Made by a program: the position numbers and the translations under genes
Notes under the pieces: generated by a model
The model's input: the letters and a program-made list of their open reading frames with translations, nothing else
Told to the model about the DNA's origin: nothing
Databases searched by the model: none
In this document: positions 1 through 12,082 of the stretch, in pieces
Layout of the letters: every line of letters begins with the position of its first letter
Position numbering within the stretch: the first letter of the stretch is position 1
Origin: Membranipora membranacea
Lineage: Eukaryota > Bryozoa > Gymnolaemata > Cheilostomatida > Membraniporidae
Direction of reading: 5' to 3'
NCBI GenBank assembly: GCA_914767715.1
Contig: OU612065.1
Location: 9,116,001-9,180,000 of the forward strand
DNA length: 64,000 nt

Positions 1-60
1 GAAAAGAATCTGCCGCGGCCGAGACTTGAACCCCGGCCTCCCGCGTAAAATCCCTTTGAA
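1..60 (-). repeat. tRNA-like SINE fragment at window edge (tentative)
   Basis: On the minus strand this stretch contains GGGGTTCAAGTCTCGG, which resembles a tRNA T-loop/B box, inside short GCCG/CGGC complementary arms. No D-arm or anticodon arm can be folded beside it and the window edge cuts it, so a functional tRNA is not supported. A tRNA-derived SINE remnant is the likeliest reading. Confidence 0.25.
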
Positions 61-325
61 GGCATTGTGTGCAAGCCAATTAGGAAATGGGTTGAATAAA
101 CACGGTTTGGATATTCGCGTCCAAAAAGTCATTCGTCACAATCGGAATTTGACTTTAATGCCATTTCCATGGAGCGATTACTACCGAAATCCTTACATAA
201 TCGATCCATGGAACCATAGTGTATATCCCTTTTGTCAATCTTGTATATTCCATTACCTATCCATTCTTATATCACATGTAATTGCTATCATTCTAGTTTA
301 AGCGCTCAAACAGTGGCGGAATGAT

Positions 326-396
326 GGTAGAGGCATTTCATTATCAACCACTTTCCGTTGGTTGGGGAAAGTGGTTGACAATGAAATGCCTCTACC
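326..396. repeat. short foldback element, 31-bp arms
   Basis: Arms 326-356 and 366-396 are reverse complements with one visible mismatch and a 9-base spacer. Weaker complementarity extends outward. This looks like a collapsed foldback/MITE; no ORF belongs to it. Confidence 0.7.
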
Positions 397-2805
397 AGCA
401 TCCCTCATGTTTGTGTGCTTAAACTACTATCATTCCTATCTGTGACTGTCAGGCATTAATGTAAAATCAAAGTCAAACCTGATTTAATATTGTTTTATTC
501 TTTTATAACAGAGCTGGTACTCATTGGTTCAGATGGGGGTAACCCGACTATCTAATAGATATATCAAGGTAATTAATGGTTCCGAAGATCAATCTCATTC
601 TATCCCTGTAAACTATGAATCTATGTCAGAGTCCCGTGCTAAAAACTAGCGCTCACTTGCTTACGGACCTGGCACAGCACTATCTTTCTGCTAGTAACTC
701 AACCAGCTAGCTCTATATAGAATAATTGAAATAGTCATAATATATCGGTTTTTAGTAACATTCCTCAAGACCTTTTCCAGCAGTGATTTTGTAGATTATT
801 GCTGTTTACCAATATAATAAAATTATGCTTATATTTAGTCGGCAAACTAAAATTGCTAAGTGTGGATACCCTGTTTGAGATGACGCATACTTTATTATAT
901 CTTAATTATGATCTGCAAGATTTATAAGATACTTTTATAGTTTAATCATACTACCAACTTTTAAGCAAGATTGCCTAGCTAAATTGTCTCTCTCTGAACT
1001 GTGCAGATGAACGATCATTGCTTGTGAATCTACCCTCCTGTTTAATTTGCGAAATGAACTTCTCAAGCAATGTTATGATTGTATCAGCATGTGACAAGAG
1101 GAAGTGATGCTAAAATGCTTGTTTTAGATGCTATTTTAACGTGGGAGTTTTTACCATTCTTTTTACAGCATTCTCTTATATTTTTGTATCTCAAGCAGTT
1201 CACTCAGTGACACTTTGTCTTACTAATGTTCTAAGGTGTATTTTGTGCGAAATACCGGTAACCGTTATAGATGTAATTGTAATATTATCAATCTTTGTCA
1301 ATTTATCCACAAATAATACAGATACACTAAAGCAAGTGCCTTGATATTTCAGTTGTTGAATTGTGTTGTGTTTTTAGGCTATCACAAGACCATATTCAGG
1401 TAGTATAAACGGAGGAGGGTTGACTGAAATGAACGCATCAGGTACAAGTTTTTCATTTACTCCACCCACATACGACCAAGATGATTGATAAGTTATGTTT
1501 TGTTTGATTGGTCAGGTTTGAGGTAGTTTATTATTCTTTTACAACTGTTAAGAAGGCTGTTGTTGGAAAAGTATTATTGTTCCCATTCTAAAGCCTGAAG
1601 AACAGTGTATTCTCGTTTATCGTACAAAATGATTTTTTATATGTGGCAATGGTTTAATTAATATGGGTAATGCTCAAGTTTGTTGGTTGTGTGTGATTAT
1701 AATGATTTTTAAGTGTCCTCATTGAAAATGAGTACCACCTCCCTTTCTGATACTAATTTCCAGGCCATTTTTGTTCTCTGTTGGTCATATTTGCATATTT
1801 ACTGACTCATTGGTCAGCCACAGGGCAACCTTACTTTCCATACTTCACCTATTGTTACCTTTCATCCTGTTTCTCAGTATACAGCTCAAGAGGGTAATGT
1901 GGGTTCGATCCAAAGTTTTCTTTCCCAAGTTCTGGGAATTTGTCAATCCATCAACAGTTTGATTTCAGTGAGGTGTCCTTGCTCATTGTTTGTATGAATT
2001 TCTGGCAGGTCTTCCAATGTATGCGTCTCCAAACAACCTTACACCAATAGCTTTTTTACTTTATTATCAAATGGTCAAGCTCTGTGATATCTTGCCCTCC
2101 CGACATAATAATTAAATAAAGAAACTTGGATAAATCTGAACATTTAACATGTTCCTATGGCTGCCTTTTCTTACTATTCATTGATAATACAAATTCTGCG
2201 CTGCCCTTGCATCTTGCACTCTAACATGGGCTCAGGACAGAGAGTTTAAATCTCAGTCTAATTTACATATTGATAAGCGAAGCTAATTATAGTAAATGCT
2301 GAGGTGCAGCTCGTGTTTACTCTGATGACTCTACCATGCATGGTTTGACTGAGATTAAGTTTTGATTGAGGTGTGCTTGGAAAAACTTTGTTTTATTTAA
2401 TCAGCCAGCCCTATCTTATCTGATAATGTTTCTATGGAGCATGGATAAAAAAACTCAAGGCCAAGCTCTGGGACTGGTTCCAACTAGAACTGACTCAAGC
2501 TTGTTAAAAACTGTCTTCAAATAATCAAAGGGACTTCTTGGGAAAACTTCCTTACAGTGAAACAACTTTCAGCAATCATTATGAGTGGGCTCTTACAAGT
2601 TAGCTCTCCAGGTTTTATGACAGCTTACCTTGGCATTTGCATAGGAACAGCATATAAGTTAATGACTTATGATTTCTATGAAGTCTGCATGAAATTGTGC
2701 ATAACACAAAACTATCAGTTGGCACCCAGCTTATGGGGTTTTCATGGAAACTGGTCCCTGCGCTGTTGAAATCAATGTCTATACTTAAATACAGCCATAG
2801 CTGTA
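397..2805. other. non-coding spacer
   Basis: AT-rich sequence with only short unconvincing ORFs (up to about 70 codons, hydrophobic or low complexity, no splice-consistent neighbours). I see no gene, RNA or named repeat in it. Confidence 0.5.
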
Positions 2806-3320
2806 AATAGACAGTTTTCTGAGCTCTGATTTAGGCCTCAATTCGGAGTTGTCCTCTCTCCAGTTTGGTACTTTTAACCCACGCCGCATAGGAAAAACGT
2901 GCTGAAAAGAGGGTTATCTTGAAAACCGCTTATAATAGGATAAAAATTATTTTTGATTCAGAATCTGCAACATTGAAAACTCATATGGACATAGTTTGAG
3001 AAATATTTTTGTATCTGGATAGTCAATTATAGCATTTTCTGCCTGTTTTGCGGACAATTTGGCAGAATATTTCATGATTTTCGTCACTAAAATTAAGATT
3101 TATCAACATTCAAGCCTCCAATGATTTGGAAACCCTATCTCCCAGGGTTTTCAATAGTGCAGACTCTGAATCAAAAATTATTTTTATCCTAACATAAGCG
3201 GTTTTCAAGATAACCCTCTTTCAGCAGGTTTTTCATATGTGGCGTGGGTAAAAAGTACCAAACTGGAGAGAGGACAACTCCGAATTGAAGCATAAATAAG
3301 AGCTCAGAAAACTGTCTATT
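2806..3320. repeat. ~515-bp foldback (MITE-like) element
   Basis: Left arm 2806 to about 2975 is the reverse complement of right arm about 3155-3320. The left end AATAGACAGTTTTCTGAGCTC pairs exactly with the right end GAGCTCAGAAAACTGTCTATT. Matching also covers the internal blocks reading GGAGTTGTCCTCTCTCCAG and AACCGCTTAT. The unpaired centre is about 180 bp. There is no coding capacity. This is the form of a non-autonomous DNA transposon with long terminal inverted repeats. Confidence 0.8.
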
Positions 3321-5328
3321 GCTGAACAGACTGAACGGAACAGAACAGCTGAACAGAACTTCTCAGATTTACGTTATTTTTTGTATTCTTTTTTCTGGTT
3401 GACTATCACTGCCCAAACCATAGACATAACTGTTGTGTGTTTTGTCTATGGTCCAAACACATTCCTTCTTGCCAAATGATTATATGATCAAAACGAGTTA
3501 CTAAGTTCCGGTCGGAACCTAATATGTGATTTAGGGCATGTAAATGAAGCTAATCAATGTGCCAATTCTGAAAAAATCTGATGGTGTTCAGCAAACCCGC
3601 AACATTATCCAGCACAAAACCTTCCACCTACCCAGTCTTGACAAGCTAAATGGGGGGTTCCGCCCACAACAAAGTTTGTCAAGACAGGATACCTTCCATC
3701 CACTGGAGTAATGCCAAAAAAATTACCGTGAAATTGAAAGAAACAAAGAACAAGTAAATAAATCAGCAGAATATAAGGAGTTAAAAAATTAGCCAATCAC
3801 GTAAAGAATCAAGATGTCAAGTTTATTTAGTCATTTATTTGTGAAATACATTTTATTTGTTAAGTTTATGTCAAGTTAATTTGCATTGTCACCTCAATTC
3901 TGGGAGCTTTATAAAAGTTATGATGCAATTTTTGCAAAATATAATTCCCATTTTCAGCCACATTAAACTGATCGTCAACGCGATGTGCCATCCTCAGTAC
4001 TCAATATTGTAACAATAGAATATCTACCAAATAAATGCTGTTTGTGAATATAACCCAAGTTTCGGACTGGTCCTAAAAATGTTGGTGGATAACTGTTCTA
4101 ATATGATTTCCCACAGCCTGAATTTTGTGAGAAGCTTGGTAGTGAACTGACATGAAAGACATTATCAGCAATCTCGACTTTGCAAGGTGTTATTATAGTG
4201 TTAGTGCACACTCTGTCCGCAAGGTAATGATGGTTGGCGCATACAGAGAAGAAGAACCCCTGTTACTCCTTGCCGAACATAATGGCGAACAATCTTTGAC
4301 AATAATTATGTCTGTGCAGACAGGGAGGGTGCAGAGAGGCAACTGTCTTTTACTTTTGAGTTTTCTGCCCAGATAGAGAGGGTGTATAACTCTTGTAATC
4401 ACAATATATCAAATTATATCCCCCCCCCCCCCCGATGCTGAATTATGGAATTGAAGCTGTCTATAAGTGGTTGTGCCCTCTTTCCCTAGGTTTTATTGTA
4501 GAATCCAACAACCACAGCTCCCATTACAGCCCACACTGATTTCGAGATTACACTATTAGTATGTGTATACATGCAATAGTATATCACGTGATCAGTGTGA
4601 TTACAGCCTCATACTTCTTAAGTCTGCGATGATTGGATAGTTACATCGCTGACAACATTCACAATCAACTCATTTCTCAATGAAATGCAATGCTACTTTC
4701 AAGAAAACGACACGAAATTTCATCATCAATCTACAATGTCGGTGGTGCCCTGACCTAACATAAGCATAGCCAATTGTTCTGGTAGTTGGGTGAGCAACCA
4801 GTGTCATCTTGGCACTTATATATTTATATTCAATATTTCCCCAGGCTATTTGTCATGTTACAAGACAAGTTGTGTGACTGTCTCAGGTCTGAGCCCTTTT
4901 TAGGCTTCTATTATTATACACAACAGACAGGCCAATGCCTACTATTTAGTATCCAGCAATTACTTAGGCTGAACTGGCAAAGTTCTTGGTCTCTTTGTTA
5001 TCTCACATTGTCTATACAATGGTTAAATCACATCCCAGTTGAATGTGGAGAAGGTAGTATAAGCAAGGAGTTACTCGTTGGTATAAGTAGTCACAATTTG
5101 AATATATCATTATTAATATTATATATAGATAGGCCTATGTTTTTGTTACTCCCTGTTACTCCTTGGTATATATATATTCATGGATTCAGGCTCAGTGACA
5201 TCAAGAAGTTCGAGTACTGAGTCCTCTCTCTCTTCGGGTTACTCCGAAGCGCCTTTGGGGAAAAGCATAAGACGAAAGTGTAGCTTTGGTTGCTTGGGTC
5301 ATGGGCCCCTGGGACTTGCATGTCTTTA
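3321..5328. other. non-coding spacer with small repeats
   Basis: It contains a small palindrome at 3632-3688 (listed separately), a run of 14 C at 4420-4433, and several ACTCCTTGG/CAAGGAGT motifs near 5065-5165. The ORFs here (up to 144 codons at 4786-5220) are hydrophobic and compositionally random, without homologous-looking motifs, so I do not call a gene. Confidence 0.45.
3632..3688. repeat. small palindrome of the TCTTGACAAGCT family
   Basis: The left arm CAGTCTTGACAAGCT and right arm AGTTTGTCAAGACAGG are near reverse complements around a GC-rich loop. The same core recurs at 43760-43808. Confidence 0.55.
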
Positions 5329-5397
5329 CTTTGCCAATGTCCACTATCAACCACCCAAAAACACCTTTTGGGTGGTTGATAGTGGACATTGGCAAAG
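5329..5397. repeat. perfect 32-bp hairpin
   Basis: Arms 5329-5360 and 5366-5397 are exact reverse complements (32/32) with a 5-base loop ACACC. Perfect pairing suggests a recent foldback event or element, or a selected hairpin RNA. Nothing else in the flanks identifies it. Confidence 0.8.
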
Positions 5398-5632
5398 ACT
5401 TATGGAAAAAATAACATTTATAGACACAGTTAATCAACTTTCAGGCATAGAAAATCTATAAATAATAAGCATAAAATATTAGCCTCTGAAACGCAAAAAT
5501 AAAGTGTTGTTGTTACATGCCCATTTAATCATAATGCACAAAAACCAAAAAGTTATGGGCATGTCCTAGTACATTGTTACAGTTGAGCATGAGTCATTGT
5601 GATCAGGGCTATCGAATCATTTAATCTAAGTG

Positions 5633-8287
5633 TTAGCATTTAACATGTGATCGCATGCGGTTGTAAAAGGTGTCTTTAAAAGTGTTAGAGTTAAATTGAG
5701 GGTTAATTGTGTTACCTCTGGTATAGTGTGTGGTTACAAAAGTTATATAATCATGGATGTCAATATCGTAATCTCCAAGCTGTATTTTGTTGATCAACTG
5801 TATGTCTAAATGATGTCGCCTGTCAAACAAAGAAATAATGTTATGTTTTTCCATAGTCTCTGTGACGCTGTCCATTTGATCCAGGTGGTAGATCCACCTG
5901 ACTGCTTTACGTTACACGGAGTCAAAAGAAGTGATCCGCTGCTCAACCTGTGGGGACCAAACTTGTGAGGCATATTCAACTGTGGGTCGAACAATGGTAT
6001 TAAAAGCCAAGAGTTTGGTCTTCTCATTAGCACAGTTAAGGCATCGTCCAATCATACCTCGGAGCTGATTACCTATCCTAACTATATCATCGATGTGTTC
6101 TTTGAATTTAAGCTTAGAGTCTATTTTAACACCTAGATATTTTACACTAGTGCCCTGTGGGATAATCTGACCATTGAGACAAAAATGATGCGTAGGGGTC
6201 AAACTTCCCATTTCTAAATGAATACATTTGCTGACATTAAACACCATCTTCCACTTCTCAGCCCATTTAGCCATTCTGTTAATGTCGGTTTGGAATGCAA
6301 CCGCATCATCATCATTGTCTATGACCTTGCACAGCAGTGCATCATCAGCATAAAGTCTGATGTCTGATTCTAAATCGCATGTCAAATCAGTTATATAGAG
6401 CAGAAACAGCAATGGCCCGAGCACGGACCCCTGTGGCACCCCTGACGTCACTGGAAAGGATTCAGAGACACCTCTATTGACTGTTACCACAGAAGTCCGT
6501 CCACTCAGCCATTGCTCTATCCACGATATCAATTCGATTGGAAATTTGTAGGCATTAAGTTAATTTATCAGCATTTTATGACATACTTTATCGAAAGTTT
6601 TTTTAAAATCAAATGAAACCATGTTGTACATCTGTTTAGAGTTAATGGCATTACCAGCATTATGGACAACATGTAAGAGCTGTGTGGTAGTACTTAGGTG
6701 TTTCCTGAAACCATGTTGTTTTGGTGTCATGTTCATCGATAAAGTCCCACATCTGTGATACTATGATGTGTTCTAAAACTTTTCCTATAACACAAGTAAG
6801 GCTGATAGGTCTGTAATTTCCCGGTTCCGATCTTGATCCTGACTTATTGATGGGTACAACTTTAGCTTTCTTCCAATCATCTGGGATTTGATGCGTTTTG
6901 ATGGATTTTTCAAAGATCATAATGATGCACTGCATAAACTCCTCTACATTCTCAGCAAGAGCCTTGATGGTATACACAGATATTTCGTCTGGTCCCCCGC
7001 CTTTCTAACATCTAGATTCTTCACCAGCGTCTTCACACCGCTACAGCTCACTCTCATCTTGTCCTTGTTATCAGAGATGTTCTCAGTTTGTTCTACATCT
7101 TCCCCTGGTACAAACACAGAAGCAAAGAAACTAGCAAGACTGTCAGGGATTTGATCAGGCGCAGAGTTCTTAATACTGCTTATCTGGTTGGATTGACCTT
7201 TATGTTTGTTGATAAAGTTGTACAAGGGTTTGACATTGCCTTTGTCTAACTCATAGATGAGACATGGATGTCCATGAAATCTTTCTTAGCTTTTTTGATT
7301 AGCTTTTTGACCTCCTTGCTTTTAGCTTTTTCACGCTCATCATTGATGATGCCTTGTTCTAAAAAGTCAGTGTAAAGGTCATCCCTTTGTCTCATGGCTC
7401 TCAACAAGTCCCGTGTCATCCACGGTTGGCCTTTAGGTCTATATAGCAATTTAGGAACATGTTTCTCTAAAGATTCTGAAATAGCTTTCTTGAAGTCTAT
7501 CCACATTTGATCAACGTTCTTACCTTCGTTTTTTTGTTTTAAATCGTGAAATATTTCCTGAATTTTTGTATAATCAGCTCTTTTGAAATTATGTTTCTCC
7601 TGAGCTGGACCTTCTTTGATCTTTTGTTGTGCATCAGGTCTAGAAATATCCACTGTGATCATGTTGTGATCAGATATCCTGGGAAGTACTCTTGCTTCAA
7701 CCTTGTGTGCTTCTAAAAAACCTTTCTCAACAAAAACAACATCCAACGTATTCCCCTTTTCATGGGTACTTGCATGAACAAGCTGAACGAGATTGTTATG
7801 TTTAAAGCATGATAGAGCGTTTTTGTGTAATGATTTACTACTTGTGTGTTCCTTAACCTTACCATCATGAGGAGGGGTAATCCAATCTATGCCCGGAAAA
7901 TTTAGATCCCCCACTAGTATGCTTTGTGCATGGTAAGCATTTTCAAGCAACGACTCGAGGTTTGGACTTTGAGGGTGGTCTATAGTAATGGATCAAATCA
8001 AACATAATACCTGCATACTTGACAGTGATTGTGAGACTTTCTCCTGGACCTTCACAGAAGTTGGAGATCTGCAGAGAAGCATTATTCTTCACAGCCAAAA
8101 GGACACCTCCACTTCCATCTTTGCGATATATGGTGAAGCTTGCTCCAAGTAGTTCGTTGTCATGGAATGTTTCATTTACTTTTGTTTCGGATATGCAAAT
8201 AATACCAGGTTTATAGCTGTGTGTGTATAGTTTTATTTCGTCTAGTTTAGATCTAATTCCATTACTATTAAATGCCAGTAATCTCAT
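5633..8287 (-). pseudogene. CR1/L2-like LINE ORF2 (endonuclease + reverse transcriptase), frameshifted
   Basis: Reading leftward from 8287, the translation begins with an apurinic-type endonuclease: LLAFNSNGIRSKLDEIK, CISETKV, then GDLNFPGIDW and SDHNMITVDI, the conserved N, E, D-N and SDH blocks of this fold. It continues into a reverse transcriptase with [26 protein letters not shown] and the catalytic box RLYADDALL. The frame changes near 7945, 7230, 6960, 6600, 6050 and 5875, so at least five frameshifts or stops break the ORF and this copy cannot encode the enzyme. The C-terminal segment ends near 5633. ORF1 lies 35 bp upstream on the same strand. The order EN then RT, with no RNase H visible, fits CR1/L2-type non-LTR elements; exact clade not determined. 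Confidence 0.9.
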
Positions 8288-8322
8288 TGCTGTTTTATCG
8301 TGTTTTATAGCCGAGTTTGATC

Positions 8323-9370
8323 CTAGTTTTCTGACGGTTGGTCATTTGTTTTAACAAAACCCATGTCTGTTTTTTCAACAATTTCTCCCTTCATGATTTT
8401 GTACACTTTACCTTTGTTATCCTCTCGGAGTTGTCTGAGATCCTTGGTGAGTTTCCTGTCTTCCTTTAACTGGTCAGCATTCATGTATGGACGTGAGTAT
8501 ACACCATTTATTTTAAATCTATTTACCTCTTTTATGAGTTTCCATTTTGTTGTGACCGATCTCATCTCTACCTCTAGAGGGAACTTACCATGTTCTATTC
8601 TACGAACTCCCACTATCTCCTGTGGATCTATGTAATGATAGTGTGCTATGTCCTGTACATACTGCATGTCGTTCATCTGTTTACAAGTGTTGTAGAGAAC
8701 AAGTGTTCTATCATACCTGTTGTCGTTTGAATCTAATGGTGCACTATACCTTTTGTGAGATTTCCTTCTTACCTTGATGAACCCTGCTTGTTCATCTTCT
8801 TCCTCCTCTGCCTCGTTGGAGAACTCGGATAGGGCACTGATTTTGCTTCTAATATGTGAAGCATCATCAGCTTGAACTCTCATATCACGTTGTTCCTTCT
8901 CTATTACCAGGTTTTGTTGGTAAATATCACTCATTTTAGTTTCCATCTCTTCTAATTTGTTACTGAGAGCGCTATACTATACTCTGGATGTCTAACTCAT
9001 TGAGTTTATCTTCGATTTGTTTTATTTGTAGGGTCTGAGAAGTGGTTTGGACTTTGATGTCATTGATAATCAGGTGTATCTGTTTAGTGATTTCATCCAC
9101 TTTGTTATCCAACTCAACTTTGTGAAAAGTTGTTGTCCTAATACATATGGGACAGAGATACTTGAGTGGATTGTCTCTATGTTGAACCATGATATCATAC
9201 AGTTCTTCTGGCATAACATCATCACAGTCTATATGACAGTAATGATCACACATATCGCATAGCATAGCCTTTTGGCTACTTGGGACTACAAGTTTACATA
9301 TTACACAATGCCCATGTCCTAGTTTACTCTTACCCTTCATAGTTTTAGTTGTAGTCTTCTTGCTGGCCAT
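8323..9370 (-). pseudogene. LINE ORF1 with PHD-like zinc finger and coiled coil, one frameshift
   Basis: The first frame (9370-8972) encodes a basic start (MASKKTTTKTMKGKSK) followed by a Cys/His cluster, CVICKLVV...MLCDMCDHYCHIDC...YLCPICI, with the C-x2-C, C-x2-C, H-x2-C, C-x2-C spacing of a PHD/RING-like finger, then a heptad-rich helix. A frameshift near 8960 moves to the second frame (8946-8323), which carries an acidic linker and a compact basic domain ending near the ORF2 start. PHD-containing ORF1 proteins are known in CR1/L2-clade LINEs, where ORF1p binds the element RNA. The break suggests a dead copy. The 5' end of the element is probably shortly upstream of 9370, where no further ORF is seen. 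Confidence 0.8.
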
Positions 9371-9692
9371 CTTCAGTTGTCTTTGTACAGTCCCAGATCC
9401 TTCCTGTCAAGTCTTTGCTTGATCAGTAGGCTAACCTAGAAGTAGTGATTTTATCACAGCTATATACAATTATTGACTTACCACAATGTCAAATTGTGCT
9501 GAGTTAGTTAGATATAAAAGAAGAAGAATGAATAAAATTGTTAGATTTTCCTAGATTTTATAACCAGTGATAATCAGTTTAGTTTTTGATTTAGCCCAAG
9601 GAGCAGTGATATCTCCTGGGAAGCCCCTGTTCTATGTAACTATTTTATCTATCTATAAAACAATGACAGTCTATGCTTCTGATGTAACAATG

Positions 9693-10436
9693 TACTTACA
9701 TTTGCTCAAAAGCTAATAAATCATTACACATGCTGATGCGCTGTCTAAAAAAGGCTAAAAGTAAAACCAGAGCCATAACTTATAAAACAGTCTGTCACCC
9801 TATACTAGAATTTGCGACCCACACCTGGTCTACATTTAAATTGAAAACCATCAATCTCATAGAAGGTATAAATAGAAAGGCCTTCAGGTGGACACACTGT
9901 AAGAGAAAACGAGACCATATTACTGAGCTCATGACACAATTTAATTGGGACACCCTTGCACAAAGACGTGTTAATGCGGACCAAAAAATGTACTTTCGTA
10001 TGCTTTCTGATAGTGCCGCTATAGACAAAGATCGGTTCTCCCTTTATTTTGCCGAGTCTCACAATACCAGACATGGTGCTATTAAGGGCAATATCAACAC
10101 CAAAACTGCCAAACATTCATATAAACATCGCATCCATAAACTTTTCTAATGATTCTAGCTGCTTTGCCTAACTGATTATAAGCACTTATCACTTCATAAC
10201 ATCTGAAGCTGTGCTGTGTTTATTTATTTATTTTTTTTTTTTTTCTCTTGGCAGTAGCTAGCTATTGATCTTTAAATCAAAGCATAATTGACTATTTTCT
10301 TATCTCGTAGACAAACTGGTTTTCTTCCTTACTACTGATAATTTAAACAATTGTTCATACACGACTGCATCTCGATAAAGGAGCCAAAGCGCTCCGAGTG
10401 AGATTAATTAGATGAGAGATGAGAGATGAGAGTTAA
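9693..10436 (+). mobile_element. 5'-truncated LINE 3' fragment (RT C-terminus and tail)
   Basis: The frame running to the stop at 10149 encodes HMLMRCLKKAKSKTRAITYK ... INRKAFRW ... HNTRHG ... AFKHR-like KHRIHKLF. It aligns residue for residue with the C-terminal end of the reverse transcriptase ORF at 51845-53839 ([34 protein letters not shown]). Recognisable coding begins about 9693, so the copy is severely 5' truncated, as is usual for LINE insertions. After the stop come an untranslated tail, a T-rich run near 10230 and a short tandem GATGAGA repeat around 10412-10434 that probably marks the 3' terminus. Related to, but not the same subfamily as, the copy in the HDAC intron. Confidence 0.8.
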
Positions 10437-10798
10437 GCTACAGCTATCTATAGCTTGCTAATGGTAAAAAAGTATAAATGAGAGCTCACCTAGACAGAAG
10501 TACAATAATAAAAGTCACAAGATCAGTGTTTGGTGAGCTCAGTGAGTAATAAAGTATGCAGTCAAAAATTCAAATAAATGTAGTAAAATTTATTCACTTG
10601 ATGTTACTACTTCAAATCTGAATCAATTACAAGCTCATGAATCTCAAATGTGATACAATGATGTCCTTTATGGATCTTTCTTTTTTTTTGGTTTTGTTTT
10701 TATTTAATTTTGTTTTTCTTTTCTATTCTATGAAACAAATACAATACAATGAATGACAGTGCCTACCTTAGTCTTAGGGTCAAACCCTTGAATACAAT

Positions 10799-11098
10799 CT
10801 ATGGTACAGACACACCTAAGTACTGGAGGTAGTACCAAACCAGTATAACGGAAAACTGGTCATTGATGACCCAAGTTCTTTGTCCTGTTTCACCGTCTGT
10901 ACTGATCAGATTCCTCTTGAGAGCTGTACTGTCAGTGCTAGACCCCTCTAGCAACGCCTGAGTAACCTGAGAGAGTGATGTGCTGTACTGTAGCTGATGT
11001 TTTGAGATTTCTCTGATTAGATGGCAAAATCTGATGTCCGCGTATTGAGAATAGGTCAATAATACGATGATGATGATGATATTGATAGTTATCACCAA
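10799..11098 (-). CDS. possible small ORF with N-terminal hydrophobic anchor (doubtful)
   Basis: A 99-codon ORF starts with a run of isoleucines, created partly by a GATGATGATGAT repeat read in reverse, giving a signal-anchor-like segment. A soluble, mixed-composition stretch follows (KHQLQYSTSLSQVTQALLEG). I recognise no domain. No exon with matching phase is evident nearby. It could be an orphan exon, a lineage-specific peptide or chance. Confidence 0.15.
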   Translation of the reverse strand: MVITINIIIIIVLLTYSQYADIRFCHLIREISKHQLQYSTSLSQVTQALLEGSSTDSTALKRNLISTDGETGQRTWVINDQFSVILVWYYLQYLGVSVP

Positions 11099-11553
11099 GT
11101 TACTGAGTTAAAGGTCGCACAAGAAGGTACAGAAGCAGCGAGTCAGATTACTTGTTGGTAGACCAGGTGAAATATAAATCAAGCCCTTGATAGGAGGCAG
11201 TTAATCGTATTTTCATCCAGCTTTGGGGTGTACAAAGTGCTCGCTTGAGAATTGCTGATATTCCAACCAAGGAATGCTAAGAGTCCTATTACTCCTTGGT
11301 CCATGGTCCAACTCCTTGCTGTCTAGTCAACACAGAGTGACCTGTGAGCATAGGCACTGCATAAGGTGAACTGGTCAGTAACCATACATGGACCATACAT
11401 AAATAGCAATATGCTTGTTCAGGGTGAGCTAAGTTCCCCTCATCCTGATATATCAGTGGTGAAAACCACTGCTGCCACACAGGCAAATGTGCTTATTGAA
11501 TTCTGTATAGCTCAAAACTAATAATCTGAGGCTGGATTCTCAGCATTTTCAAT

Positions 11554-11730
11554 TAATGGGCAAATAATTTGCACAAACTGACTGTCACAATCAGGGTATG
11601 AAATTAATTATCCTCGTAATTCTCTACGTAGTTACTGGCTTACTAGTGGACATATATTACGTCATCACCTAGTGGGTTAATTTCATACTCTGAATTCAAA
11701 GATCAGTTTGTGCAAATTATTTGCCCATTA
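11554..11730. repeat. ~177-bp foldback element
   Basis: The outer arms 11554-11581 and 11703-11730 pair over about 27 bases (TAATGGGCAAATAATTTGCA is shared in inverted form). A second inner pair, near 11592-11607 and 11677-11692, reads CAGGGTATGAAATTAA in reverse complement. This is a MITE-like non-coding element. Confidence 0.7.
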
Positions 11731-12082
11731 GGTGATAATTCTGAGATTTAAGTCTCAATCAGATATCTTGAAGCTATACTGAATTCAATGAACATAAATT
11801 TGCCTGAGCCGCAGCAGTAGTCATGATGCATTCTGAGTATGTTATATACGCTCTAGAGCCTAGGCCATGTTAGTCTATCCAAGGAGTTAGCTTCTAGTTG
11901 ATTCCTTTATCTGACAAATATGGCCACTTAATAAAGGTAAGGTTAAGATGCGGTATCCCCCCTATCAAAGTACATCAATAACAACACTATACAATTCAGT
12001 GTTATACATACATATCTCTCACATATATAAGTCTCAATCCATTTTTTGTCTGAAGGTTGAAACTAACTAGCATAACTCAAAG

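Noticed and set aside
1141-2769. Three plus-strand ORFs of 63-70 codons
   Set aside because: Hydrophobic, random composition, no splice-linked partners or motifs; expected by chance in AT-rich DNA.
4152-5461. Overlapping ORFs on both strands up to 144 codons
   Set aside because: No domain, no coding-like conservation signal, and some run through the perfect hairpin; treated as chance.
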